Of a stretch of 42,461 nt of DNA, positions 32,836 through 40,718 are shown piece after piece; position 1 is the first letter of the stretch; every line of letters starts with the position of its first letter. The notes under the pieces were generated by a model. The model did not search any database. It was not told the DNA's origin and worked only from the letters and a program-made list of their open reading frames with translations. Both the position numbers and the translations under genes were made by a program. The stretch spans positions 1-42,461 of the forward strand of contig JAJFUE010000037.1 of assembly GCA_021372575.1 (NCBI GenBank). The letters are read 5' to 3'. The DNA comes from a bacterium. GTDB lineage: Bacteria > Sumerlaeota > Sumerlaeia > MVZB01.

Positions 32836-33347
32836 AAAATTCCAACCTTATATCGTAAGCATTCGAGCCATATCATGCATGTCGTTACGTCGAGAGAGTT
32901 ATAGTCCCAGCGTATCTTTGTTCTACGGCGCAGATAGTTGTCGAAACTCCAGTCGCGCATCATTTCGTGAATTGCGTCGTGTGTGAGTTCATTCTCGGAA
33001 ACGGTACGTTTGTTGGCCCAGAGATCCTGATAAAACTCGCGGCTATGAAACGGTCGTTCTCCAAGAGTGATCGGGTTTCCGATAGTTTTTGTGATCAGCG
33101 AAATAGCCTCATCGCGATCAATGCTCGGCAGAAACGAACGGATTGGGGTGTAATATTCCGATTCGGGCTTATTTTCAATATCCGGATCCTTCGTGATTCG
33201 CCAGAGTACGAACAACTCGTAATCGCCTATTGCCTCGGTTGCCTTAATCGAGCCTTTTGCGGCCTTGTAAATAAAAACTTTCCATGAGGGTAAATACAAA
33301 TCGTTTTCGTTAAAAGCAAATCGTTCGTTGATAGGTTCATCTGTCAT
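32832..33347 (-). CDS. Unknown protein inserted in the thiamine operon
   Basis: This 171-residue protein is not recognised. It lies between thiS (two bases after its stop) and thiG (overlapping as ATGA), so it is fully integrated in the operon and probably co-translated. It is soluble, acidic to neutral, rich in aromatic residues and Arg in its C-terminal third ([18 protein letters not shown]), without cysteine pairs, signal peptide or membrane segment. Its composition is more AT-rich than thiS, thiG or thiF, suggesting recent insertion. A thiamine-related role is only positional inference. Confidence 0.8.
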   Translation of the reverse strand: MTDEPINERFAFNENDLYLPSWKVFIYKAAKGSIKATEAIGDYELFVLWRITKDPDIENKPESEYYTPIRSFLPSIDRDEAISLITKTIGNPITLGERPFHSREFYQDLWANKRTVSENELTHDAIHEMMRDWSFDNYLRRRTKIRWDYNSLDVTTCMIWLECLRYKVGIL

Positions 33348-33349
33348 GA

Positions 33350-33550
33350 TCAGCCTCCACCCACAAACCGAACAATCTCAAGCGAGTCGCCTTCTTTGAT
33401 CGTTTTGCCGCTGAATTCGGTTTCTTCAAGAATTTCTCCATTATGTTCTACGGCGACCTTGCGCGAGTCGAGGCCGAGCGACTGGATGAATTTCAGCACG
33501 CTCGTTTCCTGTTCGATCTGGCGCGGCTCACCGTTGACTTTAATTTCCAT
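33350..33550 (-). CDS. thiS: ThiS, sulfur carrier protein
   Basis: This 66-residue ubiquitin-like protein starts MEIKVNGEPRQI and ends FVGGG. The C-terminal Gly-Gly is adenylylated by ThiF and converted to thiocarboxylate to give sulfur to ThiG. The ATG at 33550 shares its A with the thiF TAA (TAATG overlap). A longer in-frame reading upstream lies within thiF and is rejected. Confidence 0.94.
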   Translation of the reverse strand: MEIKVNGEPRQIEQETSVLKFIQSLGLDSRKVAVEHNGEILEETEFSGKTIKEGDSLEIVRFVGGG

Positions 33551-34374
33551 TAGAATTCCTCGCCCAATAAAATACGCAAAATCACATTGGCCTGGTGGCC
33601 GGCGGCCACAGCCACGCGCGGTGCAAGCAGGCCCTGGCCCGGCGCGGCCTCGGTCTCGCCATCCCCAACCATCCAAATGTTATCAAAGATCTTGCGGATC
33701 CCGATTTTGTCCGACGGGCCAATCCCCGCGATGCCCGAGACCGTGACGAGCGGCACGTGCGGCAGATCGTGGCGCATCGCGACCGTCATGTCGCGCTTGG
33801 CGATGGGATCGTCGAAACATTCGGCCACCGCGTCGCAATCGGCAAACGTCGGCGCGATGTTCGCGCGGTTGAGCCGCATCTGGATCGATTCGGTCTTCAC
33901 ATACGGGTTGATGCGCGCGAGGTTTTCGGCGAGCGCGTCGGTTTTCATCCGGCCGATCTGGTCGATGAAGAACTGCTGGCGATTGAGGTTGCTCGGCTCG
34001 ACGATGTCGTAATCGACCAGTCGCAGCACGCCGACGCCGAGCCTCGCGAGCGCGATCGCCACCGCGCTTCCGAGTCCCCCGCAACCCGCAATCCCGACGC
34101 GCGCGCGCTTGACCTTCTCATGAATCCCCGGGCCGTGCCGCGCGACCATCAGCGCCTCGAGTTCGTCCGATGACGGCACTTCGCCGCGCTTGATCAGCAC
34201 GACGCGGTCGCTTTCGCCGACCGCGACATCCTCCGTGACCGGGTGGCCGTTATCGATCAGGATGTCGGCCGCGGGCTTGAACCGGTCGCGCAATTGCCGG
34301 ATCGAGCAGCCCGGCGCAACCCGGCGCGGCTCCTCGTTCACAAAAATCAGGATCGTATCGCTGTTTGCCGGCAA
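33550..34374 (-). CDS. thiF: ThiF with an N-terminal ThiS-like domain
   Basis: The 274-residue protein joins a ubiquitin-like domain (residues about 8-64, starting ILIFVNEEPRRV but lacking a terminal Gly-Gly) to an E1-like adenylyltransferase. The latter has the GCGGLG nucleotide loop (97-102), Asp121 and the NLNRQ arginine (132). ThiF adenylylates ThiS. The extra domain is known in some ThiF proteins; without a Gly-Gly it is probably structural or regulatory rather than a carrier. It is the first gene behind the TPP riboswitch. Confidence 0.92.
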   Translation of the reverse strand: MPANSDTILIFVNEEPRRVAPGCSIRQLRDRFKPAADILIDNGHPVTEDVAVGESDRVVLIKRGEVPSSDELEALMVARHGPGIHEKVKRARVGIAGCGGLGSAVAIALARLGVGVLRLVDYDIVEPSNLNRQQFFIDQIGRMKTDALAENLARINPYVKTESIQMRLNRANIAPTFADCDAVAECFDDPIAKRDMTVAMRHDLPHVPLVTVSGIAGIGPSDKIGIRKIFDNIWMVGDGETEAAPGQGLLAPRVAVAAGHQANVILRILLGEEF

Positions 34375-34377
34375 ACG

Positions 34378-34400
34378 AAAAACCTCCCGGCGCGGGGAGG
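34378..34400 (-). terminator. Riboswitch-controlled attenuator terminator
   Basis: On the minus strand CCTCCC (34400-34395) pairs with GGGAGG (34388-34383) around CGCGCC, followed by five Ts. It lies between the TPP aptamer and thiF, so ligand-controlled transcription attenuation is likely. The hairpin lies only a few bases before the thiF ATG. Confidence 0.85.
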
Positions 34401-34414
34401 CTTGCTGAATGCGA

Positions 34415-34505
34415 TCAAGCGGTGTCCCTACGCCGGCATTACCCGGATCAGGTTTTATGGGTCGGCGGCCTACCGCCCTCTCAGCCCCTGGTGGAACTCC
34501 CCGTC
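34415..34505 (-). ncRNA. TPP riboswitch (THI element)
   Basis: Read on the minus strand the segment holds the conserved GGGG, GGGGCTGAGAGG (near 34478-34489), ACCC, then ACCTGATCCGGGTAATGC and CGGCGTAGGGA, in the order and spacing of the TPP aptamer. It precedes thiF and should shut off the thiF-thiS-unknown-thiG-thiH operon when thiamine pyrophosphate is abundant. Confidence 0.95.
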
Positions 34506-34511
34506 AGCCAT

Positions 34512-34541
34512 ATGTTAGTTGGTTTTCATCGTAATCGTCAA
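34512..34541 (-). promoter_or_regulatory. Probable promoter of the thiamine operon
   Basis: On the minus strand TTGACG (34541-34536) is followed after 18 bases by TAACAT (34517-34512). The start would fall at the 5' edge of the TPP aptamer, which supports the assignment. Confidence 0.55.
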
Positions 34542-34614
34542 GGATCATGGGACTTATGGGAGAATTGAATGTTGTGCACATTTACGATTACAATCTGCGC
34601 GAGGTACAGGTGGC

Positions 34615-35637
34615 ATGATGGAATATCGGATGATCGATGCGAATCTGAACCGGCTTGGCGAAGGGCTGCGCGTGATCGAGGATTTCTGCCGGTTCGGGCT
34701 GAACGACACGGCGCTTTCGGCGCGCATCAAGCGGCTGCGCCACGATGCGGGCGCGCTGCGGCGCGTTTTCCCGCCCGAGGTGCTCGACAGGCGCGACAGC
34801 GCGGGCGACGTCGGCCGCATCCGCGTCAAGGAGCCGATGCAGCGCGCCGACCGGCTCGCGATTCTGGGCGCCTCGTTCGGCCGCGTCCAGGAAGCGATCC
34901 GCGTCCTCGAGGAAGTGGCGAAGCTCGATCGCCCGCAGGCCGCCGCGCAGGCCAAGGCGATGCGCTACGAGGCTTACGAGCTCGAGCGCATGGTGGTCCC
35001 GCTGTTCGACCGCGCCGAAAAAGCAGCGCGGCTCAAGGGGCTTTATTTAATTCTAACGGACCCCGTGGTCGGTTATGAAAAGCTTGCCGAGATCGCCGTC
35101 GCGCAGAAGGTGGGCGCGATCCAACTCCGTGCCAAGCGCATGGATGGCGGGCCGCTGCTCGAACTTGCGCGCCGCGTCCGCGAAATCACGCGCGGCTCGC
35201 AGACGCTTTTTTTCATCAACGACCGCCCCGACATCGCGCAACTCGTCGAGGCCGACGGCGTGCATCTGGGGCAAACCGATTTGAGCGTGACCGACGCGCG
35301 CGCGATCGTCGGCGGCCGGATGCTGATCGGCAAATCGACGCACAACCGGAAACAACTCGCCGCGGCGCTGAAGGAAAAGCCCGATTACGTCGGCATCGGC
35401 CCGGTGTTCGAGACCGGATCGAAGGCCGACCACGCGCCGGTGCTCGGGATCGAGAAAGCGTCAGCCATGCTCCGTGCGGCACGCGGCATTCCGGCTGTCG
35501 CGGTTGGCGGAATCAATGATCGCAATCTAATAGACTTGTTCGGCGCCGGATTCAATTGCTACGCGCTGATCGCGGCGGTCTGCGGCGCAGCCGATCCAAA
35601 AAAAGAGATCAGGAAATTTATGAGAAAACAGAAATAG
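34615..35637 (+). CDS. thiE: ThiD2-ThiE fusion: HMP-phosphate kinase-type domain plus thiamine phosphate synthase
   Basis: The 340-residue protein has an N-terminal domain (1-137) opening RMIDANLNRLGEGLRVIEDFCRF, matching the ThiD2 family proposed to replace ThiD as HMP-P kinase. It is followed by a complete ThiE barrel (142-340: LYLILTD, INDRPDIA, GVHLGQTD, IGKSTHN, YVGIGPVFETGSK, AVGGIND). ThiE joins HMP-PP to thiazole phosphate. Both activities on one chain would let it carry HMP-P to thiamine phosphate. It diverges from the riboswitch-controlled operon and has no riboswitch of its own that I can see. Tandem ATGs at 34615 and 34618 both have GAGG or AGGTGG upstream. Confidence 0.9.
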   Translation: MMEYRMIDANLNRLGEGLRVIEDFCRFGLNDTALSARIKRLRHDAGALRRVFPPEVLDRRDSAGDVGRIRVKEPMQRADRLAILGASFGRVQEAIRVLEEVAKLDRPQAAAQAKAMRYEAYELERMVVPLFDRAEKAARLKGLYLILTDPVVGYEKLAEIAVAQKVGAIQLRAKRMDGGPLLELARRVREITRGSQTLFFINDRPDIAQLVEADGVHLGQTDLSVTDARAIVGGRMLIGKSTHNRKQLAAALKEKPDYVGIGPVFETGSKADHAPVLGIEKASAMLRAARGIPAVAVGGINDRNLIDLFGAGFNCYALIAAVCGAADPKKEIRKFMRKQK

Positions 35638-35639
35638 AA

Positions 35640-35760
35640 TTCAGGTCACGAAAATCACGAAACAAGAACACGAAATTTCTCGAAAATGAACCAGCTTGTG
35701 GCCGCAAGTATTCATTTTCGTGTCTTTCGTGAATACGTTTTGTGTATTTCGTGTTTTGAT
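35640..35760. repeat. Facing CACGAAA-type arrays between convergent genes
   Basis: The left part has several CACGAAA words (CACGAAAAT, CACGAAACA, CACGAAATT) and the right part their complements (TTTTCGTGT, CTTTCGTGA, ATTTCGTGT). The halves could pair into a large hairpin around the central 35685-35710, which may serve as a bidirectional terminator. Confidence 0.6.
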
Positions 35761-35765
35761 CTGAA

Positions 35766-36152
35766 TTAAGAAATGTGCGTCAGGCTGAAGAGCAGGATCG
35801 TGAGCACGACGATCGTGATCGCGACATAGACGCGATCGTTTTCGAGTGCGAAGGCGAACACGGAGAAGAGCACGCGCGCCACCGGCGTCGCGATCAGCAA
35901 CAACAGCCCAAGCTGGATGATGCCGCGGCTGTGCAGCGTGAACGCCTGATGCACGATGCCGCCGAGCGTGCAGATTTCAGGCCGGATTCCGTGGAATTCA
36001 TGGAAATCGAAGCGGTCGGTGCCATGTTCGAACAGGAACATGATCGCGCCGACGATGACGACGGCGGCCGCCAGCAGAACGCCCGTCCGCAGCAGCGTGC
36101 CGACGACCCGCTCCACGTTCCGATCCGACCACTGGCCTCCCAAATCCCGCAT
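35766..36152 (-). CDS. DUF1634 membrane protein
   Basis: This 128-residue protein has three membrane segments (about 20-42, 70-92 and 100-124) and the ERVVGTLLRTGVLLA start typical of DUF1634 proteins, which are commonly encoded next to TauE/SafE exporters. Its ATG shares a base with the stop of the upstream gene (TGATG), so the two are translationally coupled. The protein's own function is unknown; a partner or regulator of the exporter is likely. Confidence 0.85.
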   Translation of the reverse strand: MRDLGGQWSDRNVERVVGTLLRTGVLLAAAVVIVGAIMFLFEHGTDRFDFHEFHGIRPEICTLGGIVHQAFTLHSRGIIQLGLLLLIATPVARVLFSVFAFALENDRVYVAITIVVLTILLFSLTHIS

Positions 36153-36988
36153 CAGATTCCCCCCATGATGCCTTTGTAGATGAGCTGCAGGCCGAGCAGC
36201 AAAATGATCACGGCAAATATTTTCCGCAACAGCTTCGTGCGGATCTTGAACAGGATTTTCGCGCCGGCCATTGACCCGACGAGCACCCCGAGCATGACGG
36301 GCATCGCCAGCGCGGGCTCGATGTAGCCGCGGCTCAGGTAAATCCCCGCGCTGGCCGCGGCGGTCACGCCGATCATGAAGTTGCTCGTCGCCGTCGAGAC
36401 CTTGAACGGCACGTGCATGACCTGGTCCATCGCCAGCACCTTGACCGCGCCCGAGCCGATCCCGAGCAGGCCCGACAGGATGCCCGCGAACCACATCAGC
36501 ACAAACCCGCCGAAAATATTGGCGATTTGATAGCTGCGCGGGCCTTCCGCCGTCGGATAGGAACCGTTGAGCCGCAGCCGCTCGGCCCATTTGTCCGGCG
36601 GCCCGGCGTAGGGGTGGTCGGCCTGCTTGCGCGACGACAGGTAAGCCGACTGAAGGAGCACCAGCCCGAAAATGATCCCGATGATTGAAGTCGGAACGAA
36701 AGGCGCGAGGCTCGCGGCGATGATCGCACCGGTCGTGGTTGCGATCTCGAGCAACATGCCGATGCGGATGTTCGAGAAGCCCTCGCGCACGAAAGCCGCT
36801 GCCGCGCCGCTCGAAGTGGCAATGACCGAGACGAGCGATGCGCCGATCGCGTAGCGGATATCGACGCCCAGCAGCAGCGTCAGCAGCGGAACGACGATGA
36901 ATCCGCCGCCGAGGCCGGTGAGCGCGCCGACAAACCCGGCGGCGACGGCGCCGGCCCAGATGATCAGGGTGGATTCGAATAAATTCAT
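36152..36988 (-). CDS. TauE/SafE-family membrane anion exporter
   Basis: This 278-residue protein has about eight membrane segments and two related halves, each with a glycine-rich motif (GALTGLGGGFIVVPLLTLLLG; GILSGLLGIGSGAVKVLAM). TauE/SafE proteins move sulfite, sulfonates or other organic anions across the inner membrane; the substrate here is unknown. It is coupled to a DUF1634 gene, the usual pairing. The central cytoplasmic loop (about 125-165) is longer than in small family members. Confidence 0.9.
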   Translation of the reverse strand: MNLFESTLIIWAGAVAAGFVGALTGLGGGFIVVPLLTLLLGVDIRYAIGASLVSVIATSSGAAAAFVREGFSNIRIGMLLEIATTTGAIIAASLAPFVPTSIIGIIFGLVLLQSAYLSSRKQADHPYAGPPDKWAERLRLNGSYPTAEGPRSYQIANIFGGFVLMWFAGILSGLLGIGSGAVKVLAMDQVMHVPFKVSTATSNFMIGVTAAASAGIYLSRGYIEPALAMPVMLGVLVGSMAGAKILFKIRTKLLRKIFAVIILLLGLQLIYKGIMGGI

Positions 36989-36994
36989 GTGCGT

Positions 36995-37969
36995 TTACGG
37001 GAGCGGGATGTTCGGCCTGTCGTAATTATAAATCGCGCGGCGCCGCAACGGGTAATATTGCACGTCCATCGAGATCTTGCCGGGCAGTTCGATGAACGAG
37101 TAGCGCCACAAGCTGCCGGGGGCCTTGCCCTTTTCGGCCGGCGCGGAGGTGCGCTCAGAAGTGATCGGCTCGAGCGTCTCGCCGTTGGGACCCTTGAACG
37201 TGAAGCCGCCGAACCTGGTCGTGTCGCCGATGACGGCGATGCTGATCGAGTCGTTGCCGACGTGGTCCAGCGCCAGGATCACGTCGGGGTATTGATCCGA
37301 CGGGAGCAGCGACGTGGCGGTTTTCTTTTGGCGCAGGTTGTCGATGTGGATCGGCTGCGGGATCCCGAGGGTAAGCGCGAACGATGCGTTGATGCCGCCG
37401 AGCCGGTCGTCCTCGCGCGACGGCAGTTCGCTGGTGAATTCAACGACCGCGTGGTCCGGCTTGACCTCGAGCGCGATCGCCTGGCCGCTCGTGGCGGCCT
37501 CGGCATTGACGGGCGCCTTGGGCATCAGCGCGCGGCCGCGGCGGTCCGTGACGGACTTGAGCGTGCCGTCATCGACGCTCATCAGCAGCCAGCCCTTCGG
37601 GATGTCGATGCGGAATTCGAGGAGCATGCGCGGCGTCCACACCGCGGGCTTCTCGGCCGGGTTCGCCGTGTAATACCGGCTGCGCAGCAGGCTCACGCGG
37701 TCGAGCGAAATCGTCACGTTCGGCGGCTGCGGCTCGGGCGTGGCGGTGGCCCGGGGCGTCGCCTGCATCGTCGGGAGCGGCAGCGGCCGCACCGTCCTGA
37801 CAGGCGTAGGGATCGGCGATTTGGCCGGCGTGGGGACAGGGGTCGGCGTCTTGAGGGACACGGCGCCTCGCTGCTGCCTGCCCAGGGGCACGGCCGGCGG
37901 CTTGGACGCGGCAAAAGTGATTGATCCGCACAGGGCGAACAGGGCAAGGCACGGGAAGATGCGATTCAT
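36995..37969 (-). CDS. Secreted protein with a Pro/Thr-rich linker, unknown function
   Basis: This 324-residue protein has a signal peptide (about 1-20), then a low-complexity Pro/Thr/Ala linker (35-85), then a beta-rich domain (about 86-324) with no family I recognise. The linker suggests a flexible tether in the envelope. Its ATG overlaps the trpF stop by four bases (ATGA), so it is co-translated with an amino-acid biosynthesis gene, an unusual partner. Periplasmic or extracellular location is inferred from the signal peptide only. Confidence 0.75.
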   Translation of the reverse strand: MNRIFPCLALFALCGSITFAASKPPAVPLGRQQRGAVSLKTPTPVPTPAKSPIPTPVRTVRPLPLPTMQATPRATATPEPQPPNVTISLDRVSLLRSRYYTANPAEKPAVWTPRMLLEFRIDIPKGWLLMSVDDGTLKSVTDRRGRALMPKAPVNAEAATSGQAIALEVKPDHAVVEFTSELPSREDDRLGGINASFALTLGIPQPIHIDNLRQKKTATSLLPSDQYPDVILALDHVGNDSISIAVIGDTTRFGGFTFKGPNGETLEPITSERTSAPAEKGKAPGSLWRYSFIELPGKISMDVQYYPLRRRAIYNYDRPNIPLP

Positions 37970-38619
37970 GATGATGCTCCGGCGGCGCCAGCGCGGGCCG
38001 CCTGAATGAATGAGATGATCCGGGCGTGATCCTTGACGCCCGGTTCGGATTCGACGCCGCTCGAAACATCGACCCCGAACGGCATGAGCGAGGCCACGAC
38101 CGCGCCGACGTTTTCCGGGGTCAGGCCGCCGGCGATGATGACGCGCCGGCGCGCCGCGAGCTCGCGCAGCAGCCCGTAATCATAGCCCCGGCCGGTTCCT
38201 CCCGGCAACGCCGGATCGAACGTGTCGGCGAGCAGGTCGATGCCCGGAAAATCGTCGGCGCGCCGCAGCGACTCGGCGTCGCGAACGCGAATCACCTTGA
38301 TCGCGGGCCGGCTCAGCGCGGCCGCGACCTCCGGCGATTCGTCGCCGTGCAGTTGAACGCGGTCGAGCCCGAGCCGCTCCGCGTCGCGTTCGATGTCATC
38401 GACCGGCGAATCCACATACACGCCCACGGCCTGAAACGGTTTCGGCGCGCGTTCGCGCAGTTCGCGAATGATCCGCGCCATCTCCTGATCGGCCCGCCAG
38501 CGCGGCGATTTCGGCCAGCGGATAAAGCCCAGCCAATCGGCGCCGGCGCCCAGCGCGGCCATGCCGTCTTCGACGCGCGTGATGCCGCAAATTTTAATGA
38601 TCAAATCGGCGCGGATCAT
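37966..38619 (-). CDS. trpF: Phosphoribosylanthranilate isomerase
   Basis: TrpF converts phosphoribosylanthranilate to the ribulose form in tryptophan synthesis. The 217-residue barrel has KICGITRVEDG with the catalytic Cys, VQLHGDESPE, DLLADTFDP with the catalytic Asp, and IIAGGLTPENV and FGVDVSSGVES for phosphate binding. No other trp gene is present in the window. It overlaps both neighbours by four bases. Confidence 0.95.
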   Translation of the reverse strand: MIRADLIIKICGITRVEDGMAALGAGADWLGFIRWPKSPRWRADQEMARIIRELRERAPKPFQAVGVYVDSPVDDIERDAERLGLDRVQLHGDESPEVAAALSRPAIKVIRVRDAESLRRADDFPGIDLLADTFDPALPGGTGRGYDYGLLRELAARRRVIIAGGLTPENVGAVVASLMPFGVDVSSGVESEPGVKDHARIISFIQAARAGAAGASS

Positions 38620-39683
38620 AGCTTGTCCAGCGGCGGGCGTTGCTCGGGCTGCTGCATCCGGATCGCCGGCGTTTTCCCGCGCTGCGTCTCGACCTGGTGG
38701 AACTGCTCGAGCTGGATCTGGTTCGAGTCGAGCCGGTCGGTGTGGATGACGAAGTCGGGCTTCTTGATGATTTCCTCGACGACGCGCTTGATCTGGACGC
38801 CGCTGAACGGCTTGGCGAGGAAATTCACGACGCCGAGCTTATCGACGTATTCGCGGTCGCGCGGAGTCGCCTTGCCCGAGATGAAGATGATCGGCGACTT
38901 GTAAAACTCGCGGTTTTTTTTGAGCATCACCGTCAATTGATAGCCCGTCAGCCGCGGCAGCATGCCGTCGATGATGAACAGGTCGGGCTTGTAACGGACG
39001 GCGTAGTCGATCGCGCTCACGCCGTCGGCCGCCTCGAGAATTTCGCAGTCGTCCTTGAGCGCCGTATAGACGAGCTGGCGCGAATCGGCGTCGTCCTCGA
39101 CGACCAGCACGCGCGGCGTGGCTTGCGGCGGGCGCGGCGTGGCGGCCGCGGCCCGTGGCGCGGTGGAAGCGTGCGGCGGGGGTGGCGGCGTCGCCGTCGC
39201 GGGGTGGTTGGGCGCGGGGGTCTTGTTGGCGTCGGCCGGCGTGCCGACCTGCGGGAACACGCTCAGTGCGCGCACGCGCTCGATGCTCAGCCGTTTCGGT
39301 TTCTCCTGGATGTCGTGGTCCTTGATGAACAGCTCGAGCAGCCGTTTGAAGCGCGGCGGGTCGATCGGCTTGGTCACGTAGAGCGCCGCCCCGAGCTGAT
39401 AGCCCTGCTGGATGTGCTCGCGCGACGTGAGCGCCGACAGGAAAATCACCGGCATCCACTCGTAGCCCTTCATGCCGCGCAGGCGCTTGATGAATTCCCA
39501 GCCGTCCATGAGCGGCATCATGATGTCGCAGATCACCACGTCGGGTTCGCCGCGGATCGCCTGCTGCAGGCCTTCCATGCCGTTGGCTGCGGTGAAGCAC
39601 TCGAACTGCGGTTCGAGGATCGATCGCAACAGGTCGATGATATCGACGTCGTCTTCAATGATCAGGATCCGGATGGGACCCAT
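38616..39683 (-). CDS. Response-regulator protein with two receiver domains
   Basis: This 355-residue protein has two CheY-like receiver domains (about 4-120 and 190-305) joined by a Pro/Ala/Thr-rich linker (150-188). Phosphoacceptor Asp53 (CDIMMPLMDG) and Lys105 mark the first; Asp239 (IDGMLPRLTG) and Lys291 mark the second. No output domain or kinase is visible, so it is probably a phosphorelay or protein-interaction module. The start at 39683 has GGAG 6 bases upstream; a TTG at 39695 is rejected. It is the first gene of a unit with trpF and a secreted protein, linked by ATGA overlaps. Confidence 0.88.
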   Translation of the reverse strand: MGPIRILIIEDDVDIIDLLRSILEPQFECFTAANGMEGLQQAIRGEPDVVICDIMMPLMDGWEFIKRLRGMKGYEWMPVIFLSALTSREHIQQGYQLGAALYVTKPIDPPRFKRLLELFIKDHDIQEKPKRLSIERVRALSVFPQVGTPADANKTPAPNHPATATPPPPPHASTAPRAAAATPRPPQATPRVLVVEDDADSRQLVYTALKDDCEILEAADGVSAIDYAVRYKPDLFIIDGMLPRLTGYQLTVMLKKNREFYKSPIIFISGKATPRDREYVDKLGVVNFLAKPFSGVQIKRVVEEIIKKPDFVIHTDRLDSNQIQLEQFHQVETQRGKTPAIRMQQPEQRPPLDKL

Positions 39684-40138
39684 GGTTCGCTCCAATCACA
39701 TCCGCCGAAACATGCCGTGCCGAGCCTGCAAGAGCTCACTTATCATTCTATTCCGCGATAACAACCGCGCAAGCTTATTTCGCCCCGCGTGCGTGTTTAT
39801 GCCCGTGTTCGTTATCGAACGCGCGATGCGCGCCGAACGCCGTGCCGTAAAACCTCGCGCCCATGCGGCTCGTCCGATCCGGTGCCGGTTTGCATCGCCG
39901 GAAATTTCATCCACAGATCGGGTTCCGCATCCATAGGCGGCCGCCGCGGGGGATTCCCCGAGCATGTCGGTTTTGTGCATTTCGCCCCCGGTTCAACCCC
40001 GTTTCGCCCGGTTTTGCGCCCCGATGCAAAAAAAAGTCACGCAAATGCTTTTAAACTATTGACTATTTTGAGTCCAATCACATAATGGCCGCTTGTATGC
40101 ATGTGATTTTACGAATGAATATGAAAGGGGATTGAAGT
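39684..40138. other. Divergent intergenic region before the HU gene
   Basis: About 455 bases separate the twin-receiver gene from the HU gene. A good promoter lies at its right end. The middle (about 39780-40020) is GC-rich and shows no gene, array or clear structure. Confidence 0.6.
40059..40086 (+). promoter_or_regulatory. Promoter of the HU gene
   Basis: TTGACT (40059-40064) is followed after 16 bases by CATAAT (40081-40086), each matching five of six consensus positions. It lies about 50 bases before the ATG, after an AT-rich upstream segment with an eight-base A run. Confidence 0.65.
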
Positions 40139-40438
40139 ATGCCGACAGCGAACAAGAAAGCGATGAGCAAGTCTCAGCTGATCGCTCACCTGGCCGAAAC
40201 GGTCGGAATCAGCAAGAAGGAAGCGGCCGCGTACCTGGCCGCCTTGACCGAGATCGCCTACAAGGAAGCCAAGCGCGGCTTCACCCTGCCGGGCATCGGC
40301 AAGCTCGTCGTTGCCAAGCGCAAGGCCCGCATCGGCCGCAACCCGGCCACCGGCGAATCGATCAAGATCCCGGCCAAGACCGTTGTTCGTTTCCGCGTCT
40401 CCAAGGCCTGCAAAGAGGCGGTTGCGCCTTCCAAGTAA
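40139..40438 (+). CDS. HU-family DNA-binding protein
   Basis: This 99-residue histone-like protein has the two N-terminal helices (SKSQLIAHLAETVGISKKEA) and the beta arm with FTLPGIGKLVVAKRKARIGRNPATGE, then VVRFRVSKACKEAV. The family bends and compacts DNA as a dimer. It has an eight-residue basic extension at the N-terminus, MPTANKKA, compared with classical HU. AAAGGGG lies 9 bases before the ATG. A consensus promoter and a very strong terminator make it a single-gene unit. Confidence 0.95.
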   Translation: MPTANKKAMSKSQLIAHLAETVGISKKEAAAYLAALTEIAYKEAKRGFTLPGIGKLVVAKRKARIGRNPATGESIKIPAKTVVRFRVSKACKEAVAPSK

Positions 40439-40473
40439 GGTCCTCGCCCGGCGCCCCCTGTGGGCGTAAGCAT

Positions 40474-40524
40474 GATCCGGAATGGGCCCGCCCCGCGCGG
40501 CAAACCCATTCCGGATCGTTTTTT
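40474..40524 (+). terminator. Strong intrinsic terminator after the HU gene
   Basis: A perfect 13-bp inverted repeat GATCCGGAATGGG (40474-40486) / CCCATTCCGGATC (40505-40517) is followed by GTTTTTTA. Confidence 0.95.
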
Positions 40525-40525
40525 A

Positions 40526-40715
40526 TAGTGCTGAGTGCTGAGTCCTGAGTGCCAAACGCGGAAATATTAGCGGCGTGCAGCATGAACTCAGGACTCAGCA
40601 CTCAGGACTCAGGACTCAGGACTCAAACAGTGGCGACCGATAAGTCATTTGGATAGAATGCACGCGTCTTGCTCGGGTTCAGGACTCAGCACTCAGGACC
40701 ACGGACTAAGGACTT
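40526..40715. repeat. Facing heptamer arrays, AGTGCTG/AGTCCTG family
   Basis: The left array (40526-40553) has AGTGCTG, AGTGCTG, AGTCCTG and AGTGCC. The complementary array lies at 40583-40624 (GGACTCA and GCACTCA units), and a third run at 40679-40715 decays into the AAGGA that serves as ribosome site of wzm. The left and middle arrays could form a long hairpin. The same family follows secDF at 5284. Confidence 0.85.
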
Positions 40716-40718
40716 CAT

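Noticed and set aside
33551-33676. N-terminal extension of ThiS
   Set aside because: It lies within thiF in another frame; the ATG at 33550 in the TAATG overlap gives a standard 66-residue ThiS.
36153-36590. Upstream extension of the DUF1634 reading frame
   Set aside because: The frame stays open inside the TauE/SafE gene, but the DUF1634 protein starts at the ATG overlapping the TauE/SafE stop; the upstream part has no similarity.
40526-40715. Heptamer arrays as a CRISPR array
   Set aside because: There are no 25-37 bp repeats with unique spacers and no cas genes; units are contiguous 7-mers.
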